NCBI GenBank assembly: GCA_024234395.1
Contig: JACKOH010000001.1
Span: 1,879,001-1,943,000 of the forward strand
Reading direction: 5' to 3'
DNA length: 64,000 nt
Source of the DNA: Pseudomonadales bacterium
GTDB taxonomy: Bacteria > Pseudomonadota > Gammaproteobacteria > Pseudomonadales > Pseudohongiellaceae
The translations under genes were made by a program, and so were the position numbers. Shown piece after piece: positions 1 through 6,998 of the stretch (positions within the stretch are counted from its first letter, which is position 1; each line of letters starts with the position of its first letter). The notes beneath the pieces are model-generated. The model had not been told where the DNA came from and did no database searches. It saw only the letters and a program-made list of their open reading frames with translations.

Positions 1-129
1 GTTGAACACTTTTTTGCTCTCTATATGATCGGCGCCTCCTGGGGAGATGCAGTGTTTGACGCGGTGTTCCTTGAAGGCGCCACCACGTCGTGGAACAACC
101 TGCCAGTCGATGGTATTTGCTCTTCTTAA
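1..129 (+). CDS. C-terminal end of an unidentified protein (partial)
   Basis: The window opens inside a reading frame that stays open for 42 codons and ends with TAA at 127-129, 15 bases before the PqqD-like gene. The visible tail is rich in aromatic and small residues (it includes Ala-Ser-Trp-Gly-Asp and Thr-Ser-Trp-Asn-Asn) and ends in Asp-Gly-Ile-Cys-Ser-Ser. I do not recognise the family. The short spacing and shared strand suggest that it belongs to the same operon as the modification-like cassette downstream, so it could be a substrate, but that is inference. The start and most of the protein lie outside the window. Confidence 0.5.
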   Translation, partial: VEHFFALYMIGASWGDAVFDAVFLEGATTSWNNLPVDGICSS

Positions 130-144
130 CAGGGTCTGACCATC

Positions 145-402
145 ATGCCTGCTCGTTTCGAACCCGTTTCGGGGCAAGCCAGGTTCTTCGCGGTTGACGG
201 GAGCGGTGTTGCGTTTCTTTGTGAGCTGACCGGCGACACGCATTTTCTTCACGTAGACCCTGTTGGCTTCAGCAAAATCATGTCCGGCCCCCCCTTCAAT
301 CTTGCCGAATTGCTCGAAACCCTGAATCTCGGGGGCGATAGCGAGGCCAGTCAGTTTGCGGATCAGCTGGTTTCGCTGGGAATCATTGATAGAATCGGCT
401 GA
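145..402 (+). CDS. PqqD-family peptide-chaperone-like protein (HPr-rel-A type)
   Basis: This 85-residue protein has the length and pattern of the PqqD/RRE winged-helix fold. An N-terminal part of beta-strand character leads to a hydrophobic helix-turn-helix segment around residues 38-80, ending in a typical LVSLGIID-like terminus. PqqD-like proteins bind leader peptides and present them to modifying enzymes. An AGGG sits about 10 bases before the ATG. The stop codon overlaps the start of the kinase gene by one base (TGATG at 400-404), so translation is probably coupled. The neighbour is an HprK-related kinase, and the pairing matches what I recall as the HPr-rel-A system. The identification rests on size, fold pattern and neighbourhood rather than on a catalytic motif. 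Confidence 0.72.
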   Translation: MPARFEPVSGQARFFAVDGSGVAFLCELTGDTHFLHVDPVGFSKIMSGPPFNLAELLETLNLGGDSEASQFADQLVSLGIIDRIG

Positions 403-1256
403 TGTTTGTCATTAACAGCGGCGAGTTTCTTTTTGAAATCCAACACCTCCCGGCTTTCGTCCTGAGGCCGCTTCGAGCCATTTATGGCGATCAGCCGCCC
501 GAGGCCCTGGACGGCCCCGCGGATTTTCGCGTCTCTCTCCGATGTGACTCTCTGGTCAGGCGCTTCCTGCGTCCACAGATCACCTTCTACAGTGACCGGC
601 AGGCCCCTTTCAAGCCGGTCGCCAGATCCCAGGCATTTGCAACTCTTGAGTGGGGCATGAACTGGTGTGTAGCAGCTTACGATTACACCCGACTGATCAT
701 CCACGCCGCAGTGCTTGAAAAGAACGGAAGAGCCCTGATATTTCCGGCTGCTCCGGGGTCGGGAAAGAGCACGCTCAGTGCTTATCTGGCCTTCAACGGC
801 TGGAATCTTTTCTCTGATGAAATGGCCATTATAGATCTCACGACAGGAAAGGTTGCGCCAGTGTTCCGGCCCATGTGCCTGAAGAATGAATCAATCGAAC
901 TGGTCAGGGGCTGGTACCCCAATGCAGTAATGACACAGATAGCACACGACACGCAGAAAGGTGATGTTGCCCACCTCAAGGCTCTGGATTGGCAGAAGTT
1001 CAAAAGCCTGCATAAAACCCCCGTCGTGGGAGTAGTCTTCCCCCAATTTCGTGCCAATGCTGCACTTACAGTTAAAAAAATGCAGCAGATCGAGACATTT
1101 CGTCAATTGTGCAGTCATGCATTCAACTACAACATCGTCGGAAGACCCGCGTTTGACCTCATTGGCAGACTCACTCTCGACACTGACCACTATTCAGTTA
1201 CCTACTGCGACCTTGCCGAGGTAAACGGGTTTTTAGTCGAGGAATTTGGCGAATGA
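402..1256 (+). CDS. HprK-related kinase A
   Basis: The 284-residue protein carries a clear P-loop (PAAPGSGKST, residues 115-124). It is preceded by His101 in an IHAAVLEKNG context and followed by Ser-Asp-Glu at 138-140. This is the arrangement of the C-terminal kinase domain of HPr kinase/phosphorylase, where the His and Asp take part in phosphotransfer. The N-terminal HPr-binding domain of true HprK is absent and is replaced by about 95 unrelated residues. No HPr or other PTS gene is nearby, so the substrate is unlikely to be HPr. The gene overlaps the PqqD-like gene by one base and the nucleotidyltransferase gene by four (ATGA). Related HprK-like kinases phosphorylate peptides in some lasso-peptide clusters. 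A peptide or protein substrate is therefore plausible here. Confidence 0.85.
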   Translation: MFVINSGEFLFEIQHLPAFVLRPLRAIYGDQPPEALDGPADFRVSLRCDSLVRRFLRPQITFYSDRQAPFKPVARSQAFATLEWGMNWCVAAYDYTRLIIHAAVLEKNGRALIFPAAPGSGKSTLSAYLAFNGWNLFSDEMAIIDLTTGKVAPVFRPMCLKNESIELVRGWYPNAVMTQIAHDTQKGDVAHLKALDWQKFKSLHKTPVVGVVFPQFRANAALTVKKMQQIETFRQLCSHAFNYNIVGRPAFDLIGRLTLDTDHYSVTYCDLAEVNGFLVEEFGE

Positions 1257-2398
1257 CCCTGCAGTACCGCTTCGGGCAATTAACCAGGCTGATTCGAGAT
1301 CCTCGAACAGGTGTCAGTCTTGACGAACGGGCATGGGTGGACCTGATACACCTTCTGCGCGCGAGTGACTTACTGGGATGCCTGTATCATCTTGCCGATA
1401 TCGCAGGTGCTTTTGAGCACTACCCTTCTTATGCGCGCCGACACCTCCAGTCCATGCGAGTGTACTCGGACCGGCAGGCACGACAGGTGCGGCTTGAATG
1501 CTCCGAAATTGACGCACAATTATCGTCGGTGGGCATCAAGCCTGTGTTTCTCAAAGGAGCCGGCTACACCCTGAGAGGCAGTCGCAACTCCAGAGGCCGA
1601 ATCTATACTGACATCGACGCGCTGGTGCCCAGAGAAGAAATATACAAGGCGCAGGCAGCTCTGAAACATGACGCCTGGTACAGTCCGCCAATTACCGACT
1701 ACGACGAGCGCTACTACCGTAAGTGGGCCCATGAAATACCGCCCATGAAGCACCTGTTTCGCCGCACGGTGCTTGATCTGCACCACAACATCGTACCGCC
1801 CATCAGTGGTCGGGCGCCTAACATCAACAGCCTGCTCGAGGGTCTGGTGACCACAACGGAGGGGTTGCTTGTTTTATCTCCACCCGCCGCCACACTGCAC
1901 AGCATAGTGCACCTATTCACCAATGAGGATTTCACCAAGGGGTTCCGCGACCTGGTGGATCTGTACTTGCTGATGGAAGAATACGGAGATAAGTCGTATT
2001 GGCAAGGCCTGCTATCCTTGGCCAAACGAACCGGCTTCAGTAATGAGCTGGTTTACGCCTTGGCCTCGCTGAAGCAGGTATTGGAGTATCCGGTACCGGA
2101 CTCAGTTTGGGCAGAGCTCGGTGATAGTGCACGAAAGCTGGCACAAGGCTTCTGGGCGAAACAGGTTTTCAGTCGTGCATTAAGTCCTCATCATCCGATG
2201 GTGTGTGGGGCATCCGAACAGCTGGCCATACAGCTTATTTACCTAAGAGGACACTGGATGAAGATGCCGGTTCCCGTGCTGATAGGACATCTTTCAGTGA
2301 AGGCGGGCATGGGTTTATGGGCCAAATTGTTTGGCAAACAGCATGCTGAACGGCCATTGGCTGTGCCGAATGATACCACTGATATCGATAGAGCCTGA
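1253..2398 (+). CDS. Nucleotidyltransferase-family protein (NTP_transf_5 type)
   Basis: This 381-residue protein matches the uncharacterised nucleotidyltransferase family often found with HprK-like kinases. The core is KGAGY at residues 101-105, then the Asp-x-Asp pair at 120 and 122 inside IYTDIDALV, which should bind metal in the pol-beta fold. His-rich segments follow at about 160-180 (HLF, DLHHN) and 215-225 (LHSIVHLF), typical of this family. The start ATG overlaps the kinase stop (ATGA), so the two are almost certainly co-translated. The substrate is unknown; the family context suggests transfer of a nucleotide or phosphate-containing group to the product of the kinase. The gene ends at 2398 without a clear terminator. 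Confidence 0.75.
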   Translation: MTLQYRFGQLTRLIRDPRTGVSLDERAWVDLIHLLRASDLLGCLYHLADIAGAFEHYPSYARRHLQSMRVYSDRQARQVRLECSEIDAQLSSVGIKPVFLKGAGYTLRGSRNSRGRIYTDIDALVPREEIYKAQAALKHDAWYSPPITDYDERYYRKWAHEIPPMKHLFRRTVLDLHHNIVPPISGRAPNINSLLEGLVTTTEGLLVLSPPAATLHSIVHLFTNEDFTKGFRDLVDLYLLMEEYGDKSYWQGLLSLAKRTGFSNELVYALASLKQVLEYPVPDSVWAELGDSARKLAQGFWAKQVFSRALSPHHPMVCGASEQLAIQLIYLRGHWMKMPVPVLIGHLSVKAGMGLWAKLFGKQHAERPLAVPNDTTDIDRA

Positions 2399-2541
2399 CG
2401 CGCCGACTAATTAACAGACCAGTGGTCCGTCAAGCCCCGCGGAGCTCGGCCGTTGATTTGCGTTGCGGTAAGTGCATTACTTGGTTAGGCTTTCCCTTGA
2501 TTGAGCGGGATATCGGTCCATATGATGAGGCCAGGACAACC

Positions 2542-3414
2542 ATGAATAATTCATTCAGTTACAAAGAAGCGTTTTCTCGCAATATCGGCTGGTATACCGA
2601 GCAGGAACAGGAAGCACTCAGAACCAAACGCGTCGCCATTGCGGGTCTCGGGGGCGTCGGGGGAAGTCACCTGATAACCCTCGCACGGTCCGGTATCGGC
2701 CGCTTCACGATTTCCGACCTCGACGTCTTCGAATTGGCAAATTTTAACCGCCAGTACGGTGCGACCCTGTCCGCGCTCAACAAGGACAAAACTCAGGTGA
2801 TGCGCCAGGCCTGTCTCGATATCAATCCCGAAGCTCAAATCAATGTTTTCGATCAGGGCGTTACCGCAACCAACCTCGATGAGTTTCTCCGCGACGTGGA
2901 ACTGTACGTCGACAGCCTGGATTTTTTTGCACTGGAGATTCGCCGAAAAGTGTTTGCACGCTGCTACGAACTGGGCATCCCTGCAATCACCGCCGCGCCG
3001 ATGGGTATGGGTACCGCCGTCCTGATATTTTTACCGGGCAGGATGAGTTTCGAGGATTATTTTTGCTTTAATGACACGGATAACTTCGAGGACCTTATGG
3101 TCAAATTTATGATCGGCGTTTCACCCGCGATGCAGCAGCGCCACTATGTCGTGGAGGAATCCGCCGTCGATTTTGAACGCAAAAAGGGACCCTCAACCGC
3201 CATGGCCATCGACCTGGCGGCGGGTATCGCCTGCACCAATGCCGTCAAGTTACTCCTGGGGCGGGGACCGATCATACACGCGCCCCACGGACTGCATTTC
3301 GATGCCTATCGCAATAAACTGGTCAAGACTTGGCGCCCCATGGGCAACAGAAACCCTATCCAGCGCCTGATGTTCGTATCTGTTAAAAAAATGCTGGAGC
3401 GATACCGCCGCTGA
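2542..3414 (+). CDS. ThiF/MoeB/HesA-family (E1-like) adenylyltransferase
   Basis: This is a 290-residue Rossmann-fold adenylating enzyme. The hallmarks are GLGGVGGS (35-42), acidic residues at 59 and 61 ending the second strand, NFNRQ (67-71, the ATP-contacting Asn-Arg pair), Lys81/Lys83 and VDSLD at 123-127. E1-like enzymes adenylate a C-terminal carboxylate of a carrier protein or peptide. The paired Cys-x-x-Cys zinc ligands of MoeB/ThiF are not evident, so it may be a variant working on a peptide. I chose the ATG at 2542; an upstream in-frame start at 2422 would add 40 residues of no family character. It lies 143 bases after the nucleotidyltransferase on the same strand and probably completes the cassette. 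Confidence 0.8.
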   Translation: MNNSFSYKEAFSRNIGWYTEQEQEALRTKRVAIAGLGGVGGSHLITLARSGIGRFTISDLDVFELANFNRQYGATLSALNKDKTQVMRQACLDINPEAQINVFDQGVTATNLDEFLRDVELYVDSLDFFALEIRRKVFARCYELGIPAITAAPMGMGTAVLIFLPGRMSFEDYFCFNDTDNFEDLMVKFMIGVSPAMQQRHYVVEESAVDFERKKGPSTAMAIDLAAGIACTNAVKLLLGRGPIIHAPHGLHFDAYRNKLVKTWRPMGNRNPIQRLMFVSVKKMLERYRR

Positions 3415-3523
3415 CACCTGACTTCAGATAACGGCCCCACCATCCAGCCTGCCAACAATTTGTCTCCAGACCTAAAACAAAAGCAACAAATCTACAAAAC
3501 ATAAAATTAAAATGACACAAAAA

Positions 3524-3552
3524 AAAACCGGCCTGTTTAACAGGCCGGTTTT
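3524..3552. terminator. Bidirectional rho-independent terminator
   Basis: CCGGCCTG (3528-3535) and CAGGCCGG (3541-3548) form an eight-base-pair stem around TTTAA, flanked by A-runs on the left and T-runs on the right. It can end transcription from the E1-like gene and from the convergent PEP-CTERM gene. Confidence 0.85.
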
Positions 3553-3578
3553 CGTTGCGTGTTGCTCAATAGTCGATC

Positions 3579-4466
3579 TTAGGATCGACGACCTCTCAGG
3601 CGAGCCCCCAGGCCGGCAAGACCCAGGCCCAGCAGCGCCAGCGTGCCCGGAGCCGGGACCTGTGCTGTGATCGAGCCGTCCAGCGTGGTCTGACGGATTG
3701 CATTGTTTCCCACCAGCAAAAGCTGATTGGGGGACGGAATCGGTGGGTTGACATTGGTATCCAGAGCCAATGTGACTCCGCCAAGGCTTGCATCCACGAA
3801 ACCGCTGCCATTGTCTACATACAGAAAACCTGGAAGCGCGTAGGTTACGTCGAAAAACAAATCCAGGTTCGCAGCCTGTAAATTGGATCCAGTCAATGAG
3901 GCCGAAAAGGCTAGCTGGTAATCCAATGGGTTGCCACCAAACAGAGGAATTGGATTAAAGTAGAAGTCCATAGTGCCGCCGGTATACACAGGCCCGCCGG
4001 CGCCAAGCGTTCCATTAAACGTATATACAACCTGAAGATCCCAAGTTAGACCAAAACCTTCGCCATCGTTGGTAGGTGGCGGTACAAGCGGACTCAAGGC
4101 ATCAATATCACATTGCCCAAGCGAGCAATTTGGCAGCTTTAAATTGACAATCGGCCCCCCCATTGAAGCTCCTGATATCGGGAGTCCCAAACCGGTTAGA
4201 GTCGTTTGGTTATTGGTGTCAAAGAAGCTGCCAGTTATCAATCCATCGCTGAAATCGTAAATCGATGTGGCCAGAAATTGGCTGAAACCGAATTCATTGA
4301 ATATACCGGTGGTGGCATCACCATCAATCGGCACAAAATCGTAAGTAGTACCATTGACTGACTGGATGCCCGTCAAATCTATAAACATTTCGTTCGCACC
4401 TGCGGCCCCGCTGACGATCAACGCAGCGGCCGCGGCGACGCCTTTAATTAATGCTGGCTTTTTCAT
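3579..4466 (-). CDS. PEP-CTERM sorting domain protein
   Basis: The 295-residue product starts with a signal peptide (Lys-Lys, then an Ala-rich hydrophobic stretch ending near Ala-Gly-Ala). It ends with a textbook PEP-CTERM tail at about 270-295: VPAPGTLALLGLGLAGLG followed by an Arg-rich cluster. The tail directs the protein to an exosortase, which would process and anchor or release it at the surface. The middle is Gly/Thr/Asn-rich with beta-strand character and no recognised catalytic motif, typical of PEP-CTERM matrix proteins. An AAGGAA Shine-Dalgarno lies eight bases before the ATG. A strong sigma-54-type promoter lies about 105 bases upstream, which fits the known RpoN control of PEP-CTERM genes. 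No exosortase gene lies in this window. Confidence 0.9.
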   Translation of the reverse strand: MKKPALIKGVAAAAALIVSGAAGANEMFIDLTGIQSVNGTTYDFVPIDGDATTGIFNEFGFSQFLATSIYDFSDGLITGSFFDTNNQTTLTGLGLPISGASMGGPIVNLKLPNCSLGQCDIDALSPLVPPPTNDGEGFGLTWDLQVVYTFNGTLGAGGPVYTGGTMDFYFNPIPLFGGNPLDYQLAFSASLTGSNLQAANLDLFFDVTYALPGFLYVDNGSGFVDASLGGVTLALDTNVNPPIPSPNQLLLVGNNAIRQTTLDGSITAQVPAPGTLALLGLGLAGLGARLRGRRS

Positions 4467-4570
4467 TTCAAGTTCCTTTCTTGCTTGTGTTGACCTTTAT
4501 GGCACTTCCCCGTGGATCACCGACGAAAAAGTTTGCACACTCCGAAAACTTACTGTTTCGCAATACTTAT

Positions 4571-4588
4571 AAGCAGAAACCGTGCCAG
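4571..4588 (-). promoter_or_regulatory. Sigma-54 (-24/-12) promoter for the PEP-CTERM gene
   Basis: Read on the minus strand, the site is CTGGCACGGTTTCTGCTT. It has GG and GC separated by exactly ten bases and closely fits the RpoN consensus TGGCACG-N4-TTGC, with one mismatch in the -12 element. It lies 105 bases upstream of the PEP-CTERM start and points the right way. In exosortase bacteria the PrsK/PrsR two-component system is known to work through RpoN. Confidence 0.75.
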
Positions 4589-4715
4589 GCAGGAAATATT
4601 CTTATTTATTCTTTAAATTCAGTGAGTTAAAAAACAACTTGTGGGGCCGGATGTTACAGCAAAGCCGCCTGTGTAAAAATATCCGACACCCACGCTACCA
4701 GCCCCGGCTAACCGA

Positions 4716-6998
4716 TCACCCCTGCGCTACTACACCAGAGGACCTGGCGGGTACCGGAATAAAGCGCCTCAGCGCCAGCAGCAGTGCCGGCAATACCAGC
4801 AGATCGAATACCAGGGCCACCACCAGTCCGAAGGCAGTCAAAAGGCCGAAGGCAGCGGTGGGCTGGAATGCCGATAGCGCCATCAACAGAAACTGGGAGC
4901 TGAGCACGACGGTAGTGGCAACCACGGCGCGCCCGCGCTGGCGGAAGGTGCGGGCGATGGCCCAGGTTTCGGAGTACCCGGTCCGGCGGTGCTCCAGGTA
5001 GCCGTGGAGAATATGGATAGTGTCGTCCAGAGCGATGCCCACTGCCACGCTGGCAATCATCGCGGTGGCCATATCCAGCCAGATCCCCAGGAGGCCCATC
5101 AGGGCAAAAATAAACACAACAGGCGCCAGGTTCGGCACCATGCTCACCAACGTCACGGGGAGCGAACGCCACATGATCCCCATCATCACCAGAACCAGGG
5201 AAACCACCACCAGCAGACTGTCCAGTTGTCCCTGGATCAACAGTCGTTCCTGGTCGGCAAACAGGCGACCCATTCCAGCGAATTCCCACTGCAGATCTGC
5301 CGGCGGTTGCGCCTCCAACCGAGCGCGCAGTTCGGCCATGAAGGCATTCAGCTCCCGCGCCCCGGTGATATTGAGATTCAGTACCAGGCGAGTGCGGTTG
5401 AAGTCGCGGTTGACCAGGTCGAACAGATCGCGGCCATCGTAAATAAACAGGTATTGTGCGATCAGGGGTTCATTGTCGGGTATCGCTCGGAAACCCGGAT
5501 CCTCTTCATTGAAGGCCCAGTGCATCTCTGCAATCAGGTCCGGCAGTGACAGGCTGTAGTCCACTTCGGGGCGCTCATCCAGCCACTGCTGGACAGCGCG
5601 GATCGCCTGCAGCCGCTGCGGTTGCAGCAGGCTGTTAAACTCGGGCCCGTCGAAAACCACTTCGAAAGTCATCACGCCGGAGAGGTTTTCCTCAACGCGC
5701 CGGGTGGCAGTGGTGATAGGGTGACTCTCGGAAAAAAAAGCGTACAGGTCCGTCTCTACCTCCACCCTGGTGATCTGGGGAATGGCAATCGCCAGCAGCA
5801 AAGTGGCCCCGCCAAGGACCCATGGTACCCGGCGCAGGGCCAGTCGCGCCATCCGGTCGGTGAACGAGTCCACCCAGCGCATGCCGCGCCGCTGCACTAC
5901 CCAGCCTGCGCGATCGAAACGCATCACCAGAGCCGGCACCAGCAGAATCACTATGGCGGCGGCAAACAGCACGCCAATCGCAGCAATCATGCCGAATGTT
6001 TCGATCGGCCTAATCGGGCTGACCATCAGCGAGGCCAGGCCCGCCGCGGTAGTCAATGCAGTGAAGGCAATGGGTAAGGCCACCGAGGTGATTGCGGCGC
6101 GCATACGCTCCTCACCTTCGAGGCCGCGCTGGGCCGCATGCAGTATCGCATTGAACAGGTGCATCAGCATAGCGACCGTCAAGGCCGTGAGCAGTGGAGG
6201 TATAATCGCGGAAATCAGCGTGAAGGGTTTACCCAGCAGCACTAGTAAACCCACCGACATGCCGGTGACCGCGGCGATGGTGGTGGCGGCCAGCGCCACT
6301 ACCAGCCAGCGTCGGAACAGCCACCAAAGTAAAGGCAGGCCGATAGCCAGGGAACCGGGAATCAGGGTGGCGAGGTCCACCATCATGGCCCGCAGTTGGG
6401 CGACATCCAGGGCCACATGTCCGGCTACGGCGCTCAGCCAGGGCGACAGGCCCGAAGCATCGATCTGCCGCCGCAGCAACTGTTCCAGTTCCAGGCGCTG
6501 CAGGCTTGACTCCATTGGGGAGGGTCGCAGTACCACGGCCAGGAAGTCACCCTCCGGCGCGACGATCATTCCAGGCGCGAATCGGTCTTGCGTGGCCCGC
6601 TCTCGCCGCTGCGCCGAAGTGGTCTCATCAAGGTTCATTGGGTTTATCAGCGGCTCGACAGCAAAGCCTTCGGGCGTGGCGCGGATCTGGTCCATCGTGG
6701 TCACCGCCAGGACCCGGTTGACCTCCGGGTCCATTTCCAGCCGCTGTACCAGGGTATCGAGTTTCTGCAGGAACGCAGTCTCATACAGGTCATCGCCCTG
6801 AAACAGTGCTACCAGCACCTGGTCCTGGGGGAACTGTTCTCGCAGTGCCTGATCGAAGACCACAGCAGGGTCATCCGCTGGAAAATAGATTTCCGGAGCG
6901 TTATCCAGCCTGACTTTCAGCAGCAATGGGCCCGGCACGAGGAGGAACAGCGCAAACAGCGCAACGGCCAGGCGGGGCTTGTGTAGCATCCAGTGCAT
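4716..6998 (-). CDS. RND-superfamily / MMPL-type transporter
   Basis: The 760-residue protein has the two-fold RND layout. An N-terminal helix is followed by a large periplasmic loop (about 30-210) and five or six helices, then a repeat of helix, loop (about 405-610) and helices. The second half contains the segment GIALDDTIHILHGYLEH, typical of MMPL/HpnN-like pumps. At 760 residues it is shorter than tripartite AcrB pumps (about 1050) and matches lipid or sterol-type MMPL exporters. I chose ATG 6998, which overlaps the stop of the barrel gene (TGATG); a TTG six codons earlier is possible. It is the last gene of a trio with a LolA-like protein and an outer-membrane barrel, so a role in moving a hydrophobic cargo through the envelope is likely. 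Confidence 0.85.
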   Translation of the reverse strand: MHWMLHKPRLAVALFALFLLVPGPLLLKVRLDNAPEIYFPADDPAVVFDQALREQFPQDQVLVALFQGDDLYETAFLQKLDTLVQRLEMDPEVNRVLAVTTMDQIRATPEGFAVEPLINPMNLDETTSAQRRERATQDRFAPGMIVAPEGDFLAVVLRPSPMESSLQRLELEQLLRRQIDASGLSPWLSAVAGHVALDVAQLRAMMVDLATLIPGSLAIGLPLLWWLFRRWLVVALAATTIAAVTGMSVGLLVLLGKPFTLISAIIPPLLTALTVAMLMHLFNAILHAAQRGLEGEERMRAAITSVALPIAFTALTTAAGLASLMVSPIRPIETFGMIAAIGVLFAAAIVILLVPALVMRFDRAGWVVQRRGMRWVDSFTDRMARLALRRVPWVLGGATLLLAIAIPQITRVEVETDLYAFFSESHPITTATRRVEENLSGVMTFEVVFDGPEFNSLLQPQRLQAIRAVQQWLDERPEVDYSLSLPDLIAEMHWAFNEEDPGFRAIPDNEPLIAQYLFIYDGRDLFDLVNRDFNRTRLVLNLNITGARELNAFMAELRARLEAQPPADLQWEFAGMGRLFADQERLLIQGQLDSLLVVVSLVLVMMGIMWRSLPVTLVSMVPNLAPVVFIFALMGLLGIWLDMATAMIASVAVGIALDDTIHILHGYLEHRRTGYSETWAIARTFRQRGRAVVATTVVLSSQFLLMALSAFQPTAAFGLLTAFGLVVALVFDLLVLPALLLALRRFIPVPARSSGVVAQG

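Noticed and set aside
2422..2541. An N-terminal extension of the ThiF-like enzyme by 40 residues
   Set aside because: The added residues do not match the family and the family-typical length starts at 2542.
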